A stretch of DNA of 64,000 nucleotides from Thunnus maccoyii (taxonomy: Eukaryota > Chordata > Actinopteri > Scombriformes > Scombridae). Below the pieces are notes generated by a model. It had not been told where the DNA came from, searched no databases, and saw only the letters and a program-made list of their open reading frames with translations. The stretch covers positions 11,153,001-11,217,000 of the forward strand of contig NC_056540.1 in the NCBI RefSeq assembly GCF_910596095.1. The letters run 5' to 3'. Both the position numbers and the translations under genes were made by a program. Positions 56,341 through 64,000 of this stretch are shown here, in pieces (the first letter of the stretch is position 1; each line of letters begins with the position of its first letter).

Positions 56341-58979
56341 AATCTGACTGTTACTTGTACAGCTCTAAACTTTACTGCACTACAAGGACAATCTGGTTGA
56401 GTTTATATGAAAGTTACACGTATGCAGGTCAACCAATATGCTTTCTGTGGCTCCTTGATATACTGTCTAATCATGACTCCTTTGATCCTTATGAACACAA
56501 ATAATGAAAATAAATTATGTCTCCCTTATTAATACATAGCAAAGTAATATTGCCTCAACTCTTTTCCAGGCAAGAAATAAAGCTTTTTTGACACAGTTAA
56601 CTTATTTATGAAGGAAAAGTTCTTTTTACGTATATACCCACCAGCTGGTCTGCACCTGTAGCAAGTAGGTATAACATATCATATTATATTAATATTAGCA
56701 GGGCAGATGTTTGCTGTTATGGGATCTTGAGCGAGTGTATTCCACTTCTTTTCATCTCCCGCTTTCTCTCTTTTTAGCACCCCCTTGTTTCCTGATCTTT
56801 TTACCCTTTGCACAGAAAAGCTGACCAAACTGAAACAGAACAGTCACATGAGTGAGTGTGTTTATGCCTTATATGTGTGTTTATGTAGGGTGTTTGTCCC
56901 CAGTGGCATGCAAGGACGGGGCGACTACGAGGAGTGTGTTCTGAGCTGTGAAGTGGGTGTCTGTCAGGATAACAACAACACAGCAGGATGTATGATAACG
57001 GCACACATACACACCAGCGTGCGCGCTCTTCCTCACCCGCAAAACTCCAACTGAGTGTCATGCTTTGTCAAAATGCCGACAGAAGTCCCCCTCAGGCGCT
57101 GCCATGAGAAGCTCGCTGCTCTTCTTATAAATAAAACACGCAAGTAAAAATGCAAAACGCACAGATACACATGTACAAACACACACAAGCCACAAGACAT
57201 GAGAAATGTCAACTAAAGTCATTAATCAAAGACTTTCTTGTCATAGATCTAATCTTAAATATTCACCCTTTTATTCTGCTTCTCCCTGTCACACTCACAC
57301 AAATAATGTATCACAGAGTTTCCTCTCAACAGAAAATAGAGGGAGGAAGACGAGGAAGCGGAGGCTATGTTGATTGATGGCAACGAGAGACGTGGCGAGG
57401 TGTCAGTTGGGGACGCACATTTTATCCCTGCCTCAAACACAAGACAGCAGAGAGGGGACACACTCAAACACACACCCTTCTGAAACCTTTAAGACTTAAT
57501 CTGTCACACCAGAGCTGACAGGCTGATGTGAAATGGAAGAAAGGAGAACACCAGGGGACAAAGGAACAAAAAAAAATACATAAAAGCCACACAGAGACTG
57601 AAACTTACACAAGGGCCCAAACATGAAACCCATTTTAAAAGAGACAGGCAGTCAAAAGCTGGCTGTGTATCCCTCAGAGACTGGACCCAGGTGAATCCGA
57701 GGGATGCTGGCGCACTGCTCTTCACAATGGCCCAGATAAACAAAGAGAACACACACACACCATGGTCCAGTACAAAGCTTATATAATGTATTTTCCACTA
57801 ACATGGTAACTGCACACTCATCTTCCCTGGGGTGAACTCTGCTCAGCTGGAGCGGACATGAACGCTGGGAGATGTTGGAGGATGGAAGGGGGGGGGGGGG
57901 GTAGTTGAGGAGGAATACAGCAGTGAACTGACCAGCTTCCTCAAGACCAGCAGGTCAAATGAAAGGGCAAAACACGGTGACAAGGTCACACCAGGAAGTG
58001 CAGACACAAGCGTAAACAAACACTGAAGCAAATGCACATATGTGTACTGAAACATTTAAACATTTCTACTTGTTTTTTTTTCATATACATGCAGCAGATT
58101 GCGTGCAGTTGAGATGGCATTTTTACACATCACATTTCCAAGGTCATCTGCTGTGTCATCACATCCTGCCTGCCTCTGAGCACATGAGATCCAAACATCT
58201 CTCACTCGCTTTCTCCGTACTATTACTACTCCACACAGAGAGCAGCAGAGGATCGTGTATCATATTACAGTGGCAGAGAATTGCAGCTCCATGTTTACTC
58301 ATCTATCACTTCCTCTATTATACCACTCCCTTATCTCGGCCAGAGGGATTGAGAGTCAGAGAGCGGGTTATGAGAGTAGGAGTGGGTGTGAAAGAGACGT
58401 TGGATTTGGTTGACCTCACCTCTTAACATCTAGGAGCTTGCTTTATGATGCTTTTTTTATGATTTAGATGTTTGGGGAAACAGGAGCAGGGACTCAACTG
58501 CTCACATGATTTTAATGTCACGTTATACGTCTCGTATAGTTGATGATATTTTGGTTTTGTGTATAGAAGCAGGGCATGTAGTATATGAATTGTTTAAAAT
58601 GTTACATTGAAGTAGTGCATAAGCAGCTGCTAATATGAAAAACATAGACCAGAGTAATGAACAAGTTAAATGTTTGAGCATTGTTGAGCTTGGAAAGACC
58701 ACTTTGACAAAACAAAACCAACTCAAGCTCCACTTACTAGCTTTTTCCAGGGCTTTTGATCACATCTTGCATTCTTCCTCAGCAGGTGGAGTTTGCTCAG
58801 TTGTCTGGGAGATCATACTTAAACTACTTTTACAATCATGCTTTTTTTCATGTTGAAGACATTACCGTTTGTCATCATGACAATTTGTTGCAGATAACTT
58901 CAGACGTTAAGATAGTTCCATTAATGAGTTACTTACATTGTTACTTTAAATGACAGAATTACAATATATGTTCTGACAC

Positions 58980-59295
58980 AAGAGTGATTATTTTAAGTAC
59001 ACTGTAAATTTCTATAATTTGATGGCTAAACTTTATATTTCCAAAGGCAAAGTCTGTTAATCCCAGCGTACATTGCTCCCTTTTCTCTCAGAAATCCATT
59101 GTCTCTTTCTTTAAGCCATATAAAGAACCTTTTTACTGTTAACTCATAGAACTCTTGTGTATATTATGAATGTATTTTGTTGTTTGTTTGTATGTTTCAT
59201 TGATATTATTTCTGATTTTTCTGTAAATGTCAATCTTTTGTATACTGTATTTGATATTTTGTCAATAAAGTAAAAAAAAATAAAAAAACAAACAA
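58980..59295 (+). mobile_element. Candidate retroposed 3' end with poly(A)-like tail
   Basis: A T-rich 3'-UTR-like stretch ends in 'gtcaataaagt' (AATAAA at 59264-59269) followed at once by A9, T, A7. A poly(A) signal directly joined to an A tail suggests a reverse-transcribed insertion. No parent gene or coding remnant is recognised upstream, and target-site duplications were not found. Confidence 0.35.
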
Positions 59296-59420
59296 ACCCT
59301 GAGAATAAGATGCTGAGTAAAATTTCATTCTCAGACCTTAACCTAAATATTTACTACAAATTGACAGCAATAAATGGCTAATCATTGTAAACTTTATCAG
59401 CTCTTAGAGTGAAACTGTGG

Positions 59421-59456
59421 AGTGAGTGAGTGAGTGAGTGAGTGAGTGAGTGAGTG
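59421..59456. repeat. (AGTG)n tetranucleotide microsatellite
   Basis: Nine perfect AGTG units, continuing with diverged GCGTG/AGTAAG units to about 59472. Confidence 0.93.
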
Positions 59457-60421
59457 CGTGAGTAAGTGAGTGAACATGCATTAATGGCTTACACGTCTTT
59501 ATGCTCCTTACTGTATACAGAGGATATAGGTCATCTCTATAGGCTGTGAAGGGCCCCGGCTATGACCATCACATACTGTACCGTACACTGTACCACACTA
59601 TCTTCCTTCCTGTGCCAGAGGGCTGAGGACAGAGCGTGCACAGGAAGGAGGGCAACCATGCAAAGCTAAATAATGCAGTGGCTCAGTCTCCACATTATGA
59701 CCTAGTAAATGGTTGGTTATACAAACACTCAGACCCTCCTGGGCTGCCCAGTCTGACAGCACAATCAGCAGGATGAATCGACCAACTCTTATGAACTCAT
59801 TTATTGCTATCATGGCTGCAGTCAAGTCACTCAATTCAACTTTTTTAACTCTGCCCAACTCCAGGGCAATTACTGTGTATGGGCTGGGTGTGTTAAATGG
59901 GAAGAGATTTGGCATTTTTGAGGAAATCCCACCCTCTGAATTGAGTGAAATGTAGGTCAATTAAGCCTTATATTGTCTCAGAAAAGCCTATTTCCATGCA
60001 TGTGATCTAAAAAGCATGAAGGCAGTGTGAATAAGTGAAATATATGAGAGAACCAAGACTAAGGGGTAGTGGATGATACTTGTCATGTAACTACACAAAA
60101 CTGAGTGTCTCTATTGGCATCCTGTCGGCCTGTGTATTGACAGCTCTAGCAATGAGGAAAGCAGAATGAGTGAAACTAGGAGTGCTACTCTCTAGTAGAC
60201 AGGCACATAATCCTACACATAAAAGATTCAAGTCATCTGCATCAGGAATCTCTACATCTAGAATGGCTCCAACAACTTCATGCACTATGACAAATCTGCA
60301 GCGGACAATCTAACTTCTGCACACATGTGTACTGTATGCTGTGTGTCAGGGACAGCAGCCTGAACATTCATGTCACACGCTCAAAGTAAGCAACTCACAG
60401 CCCCTCGGCGTCCCACCCTAC

Positions 60422-60500
60422 CTTCGGTGTGGCAAGTGGAGGACAGGATGGTGCTCGGAGGGCGGAAGAGGTACGGGAGATAACGGGAAAAACATTTCAT
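60422..60500 (-). CDS. ppp2r2b: Alternative first coding exon of ppp2r2b (B-beta2 type, mitochondrial-targeting N-terminus)
   Basis: Minus-strand ATG at 60500-60498 with a purine at -3, followed by 26 codons beginning MKCFSRYLPYLFRPP and ending CHTE plus one G, then donor GTAGGG (plus 60421-60416). The residual phase equals that of the B-beta1 exon at 36197, so it can splice to the shared exon at 28410. It matches the human B-beta2 N-terminus (MKCFSRYLPYIFRPP) nearly residue for residue. In mammals this neuron-enriched variant sends PP2A to the outer mitochondrial membrane through a cryptic presequence containing basic residues. R6 and R13 are kept here. Predicted isoform length is 446 residues. 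The exon is 24 kb upstream of the proximal start and has its own GC-rich promoter. Confidence 0.94.
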
Positions 60501-60860
60501 CTTCTTCTCCGATGCTTGCCGACGGGTGAAGAGCGTTTCGTTGCGGGCTCCACATCCGCACTGCCGCCTCGACAGCCAGTCAGAGAGGAACCGAAGGGGG
60601 AGTGCGGGAGGGGAAAGAGGCTCTCTGTCCGCGGCGCAAGGGGCTATGACAGCATCACTTCTTGCAGGCAGACAGAGCAGGGCAGGCAGGCAGGCAGTCA
60701 GGCAGGCAGCAGGCTCCGGTGAAGCTGCGCGCCGCCCGGGGAACCAACAGCGTACGGTGTCAGCGCGCCTCCGCGTCCGTGTCGGTGTAGTTTACTGCGT
60801 GCTGCCGGACTGAGAGCAGGACAGGGGGTCGCTTCTGTCCTTTCAGATGGGAGGTCAAGT
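60501..60860 (-). promoter_or_regulatory. ppp2r2b: Distal (B-beta2) CpG-rich promoter and 5' UTR of ppp2r2b
   Basis: Strongly CpG-rich stretch (for example 'gctgcgcgccgcccgggga' at 60723-60741) immediately upstream of the B-beta2 ATG. A CAGG-type tetranucleotide tract lies at about 60677-60712. There is no TATA box. The start site is not determined. The layout is that of a CpG-island promoter with dispersed starts. Confidence 0.6.
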
Positions 60861-61576
60861 GTTTGGGTGGTCTGCCGGTGTAAACACCCGCCCTTGTGCT
60901 TGTAAAAAGCACAATTAGCCTTCAGCTGCGTGGTCTGATGATGATGCAGATGTTGTTTTTCCCCACAATGATCCCATTTAGTGTTAAATATTACATGTAT
61001 AGCCTAGTACTAATAGGGTATTTTATAGTAGGCTATGTTTATGCCGTTGTAGCCTGTTTATGTTGCATCCTATTCTGACACCTTTATAGGCCAGTGATGC
61101 TACCCCTCCTTTGTCCCAAGTCATAGGAAAATGATATCAGTGTCTGATGCACATAAGCCAAAACTTGATGAATCATAGACAAAACTTGTTTCCAACTGCT
61201 GACCAGGTTATCGGTTAATTGGTTTTGGCGCCATCTTGTGACAACATGCCATTATTGACAGCAAGCAATAAACATAAAAAAAAGAAAGAAAAAAAAAACA
61301 ATTTTAAAGATGTTGAGCAAAGAGTTAAAGCTTGTTAAAATCATGCTCATGAGCTTCAGTTTTTTAGAATAATAAAAGACAATCAAAAACAATGGGAAAA
61401 AAAACAATTTAAAGCTTTACAAATCGGACCAATACGTTTATTTCAACAACTAGAACCACATATATATAACACTTTTGACCACGTAAATGCGGCTAAATGC
61501 TCGTTTTTTAGTCCTAATACTGAAGTCTTTACTTTATTAATAAATATGTGTTATTTTTAATGAAGTTCTCGTAACA

Positions 61577-61645
61577 TCTCGCGAGATTTGAGTGTGAACT
61601 AATGCCAGCGGAAGTACTTTACGAGTCTCTTTTCCGCCGGCCATA
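61577..61645 (+). promoter_or_regulatory. rpl26: rpl26 core promoter with TCTCGCGAGA palindrome, ETS site and TOP-like start
   Basis: TCTCGCGAGA at 61577-61586 is the palindromic CpG-island promoter motif bound by BANP. CGGAAGT at 61609-61615 is an ETS/GABPA-type site. The pyrimidine run CTCTTTTCC from 61627 fits a terminal oligopyrimidine start as used by ribosomal-protein mRNAs, and GGCCAT at 61639-61644 resembles a YY1 site just after it. Order and spacing are typical of a TATA-less ribosomal-protein promoter. Confidence 0.7.
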
Positions 61646-61662
61646 GAGGAGCAGACGGCAGG
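61627..61662 (+). other. rpl26: rpl26 non-coding exon 1 (predicted)
   Basis: From the proposed TOP start at 61627 to the donor GTAAGA at 61663. It contains no ATG. Vertebrate ribosomal-protein genes often begin with such a short untranslated exon. The intron that follows runs to 62913. Confidence 0.6.
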
Positions 61663-62391
61663 GTAAGATTTCAAGCAGACAATTTCATGAAAGTATCGCC
61701 ATCCATCCTTTATCTAGTGTCACTTTATGTCCCTATGAAAGTCTAAACACCTTCTTAAGCTTGTCACGATTCAAAGACCGCCAATATTGCCTCCATGTTG
61801 ATGATATATTAATGAATAAAAGCTCAGTATCTGATCGCTGTGTTGGTCCTTCAGTATCCGCATGTCGGCTCCGGTTAACGAAGGTGCCTGACTCCTACAG
61901 TCGGCTTAGTTTTCAGTTCACGTTTGTTTCTTTTTAGTCAAAATGTGCTCGATAACAATACTGAGTTCATGTTCGCACAGAACTTATCGTATCGCTCCTG
62001 TCTGTCCGCTTTATTATGCTAACATGTTAGCGCCTTTTCGCTAGCCTAGCCAGCTAAGGTAGCTTGAGATTTTAAAACCAAAAACTTGACAGTTGTTTAG
62101 AGTAAATTGCAAGGCTCGTCGTACAAAGTTACCTTTCAAGTTTTAGGAGAGGAAGTGTGCAGGAAACTTGACATTCAAAAGTTACAATGAATGCTTTTTG
62201 CTGTTTGAAATGCTTTCCTTGTGCTTGATGCTGACATTTGGCTAGTGACCAGCATTCAGTTGCTGATGTTACATTGCCTGGATTTTCTTGAGTCTATTTT
62301 GCGATTTTCAGTACTCAAGGGTTACATTTCTTGATCAGCTGCATCTTTTCTACTCTGACAATGTAGTTGCTATTTCAACAAGAGTTTAACT

Positions 62392-63318
<927 letters not shown>

Positions 63319-64000
63319 GTGAGACAAAAATTATGTAGATCTTCAAAATTTTGCATGCCAGCTTCAATCGACATGAGACAGAAGTGCAAAAGTTTTCACC
63401 ACTGTAGGTTATAGTAGGGAAGTAGGAGGGTGCAGACTTGTTCTAACAAGCTGTATGTGTACATGTCAAGACTCACTTATATTCACATCTCATTCATGTG
63501 AAGTTAATATTGGTATATATACTGTTTTGTCTTGTGTGTTAAAACACTATTTCACTGAGGGGAACTATCCCTGTTGAACTTCTGAGGCACCAGTGAAATT
63601 GTCTTTTTGTTATTATTGAGAAGTTATATCTGACCTTGTGGACACTCTACAATTGAACTTAGAGCAGCTCTGTACTGTGGCGGGTCATTTACAGTGTTGG
63701 GTTGAAAAAACCAGACCACACATTATTCTTTTTTTACCACAGTGTATACTTTCAAGCAAAAGGACTTGTAATACCACTTGTGTAATATTGTGTCAGAGGT
63801 TGTTGATTCAATTTTGAGGAAATTCTTGAGGCTGTAGTTAGTTTTTTCTGTATAGGGCTGCAATACTTAGAGGTTTCTTGGGTTTTTTTGTCCACTGTAT
63901 TACACACATTATGTGAGGAACAGTTTCTGCAGGGTTTCAAGTTTTCCTATCAGTTGTTGAGTCTTTCCATACTTAAAGTCTTGATTGGGTCCATCAGAAA
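63319..64000 (+). other. rpl26 intron 3 (5' part)
   Basis: Non-coding sequence from the donor at 63319 to the window end. I looked for C/D- or H/ACA-type snoRNA boxes, since ribosomal-protein introns often host them, and found no convincing set. Confidence 0.6.

Larger units (their letters stand above)
37890..60421 (-). other. ppp2r2b: ppp2r2b distal intron (between the two alternative first exons)
   Basis: About 22.5 kb without a supported coding exon on either strand. It is filled with dispersed repeats and long microsatellites. ORFs of 100-136 codons in it (for example 48701-49111 minus, 58040-58426 plus) lack similarity to known proteins and codon structure. Confidence 0.7.

Noticed and set aside
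59598..59960. A 120-codon minus-strand ORF
   Set aside because: Unrecognised sequence, no splice or regulatory context, overlapped by an equally long ORF on the other strand.

Overview
The window is vertebrate genomic DNA, almost certainly from a percomorph (perch-like) teleost. It has spliced genes with canonical GT-AG introns, long (CA)n and (GT)n tracts, and several interspersed repeat families typical of spiny-rayed fishes. All four protein-coding loci are recognised by aligning reconstructed exons with vertebrate proteins recalled from memory; no database search was run. Layout: (1) 1-9.1 kb, plus strand: the 3' eighteen coding exons of adam19, a membrane-anchored metalloprotease whose 5' exons lie off the left edge, plus its 3' UTR. 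(2) 9.1-13.6 kb: intergenic. (3) 13.6-15.7 kb, minus strand: gpr151, a single-exon orphan class A GPCR. (4) 16.5-60.8 kb, minus strand: ppp2r2b, the B-beta regulatory subunit of protein phosphatase 2A. Ten coding exons reconstruct without a gap to 443 residues. A second promoter and first coding exon at 60.4-60.5 kb encodes the mitochondrial-type B-beta2 N-terminus, so the gene spans about 44 kb of the window. (5) 61.6 kb to the right edge, plus strand: the 5' part of rpl26, divergent from the distal ppp2r2b promoter across about 0.8 kb; its last coding exon lies beyond the window. The genes are not an operon or pathway. Their shared presence on human 5q (GPR151-PPP2R2B adjacent, ADAM19 further along, RPL26L1 also on 5q) points to ancestral synteny. 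The ppp2r2b introns hold most of the repeats: a fold-back MITE at 27.3 kb, two copies of a ~550-bp family at 18.7 and 55.8 kb, several 'GGGCTGCAAC'-ended elements at 44.5-51.9 kb, a telomere-like segment at 48.3 kb, a degenerate hAT-like sequence at 38.7 kb, and many microsatellites. I found no CRISPR, tRNA, rRNA or prokaryote-type system, and nothing that amounts to a wholly new system. The observations most worth following are the dual-promoter structure of ppp2r2b, the cluster of CAG/CTG tracts around its proximal promoter (compare the human SCA12 locus), and an antisense LINE 3' end that stops about 20 bp from the first coding exon of rpl26.
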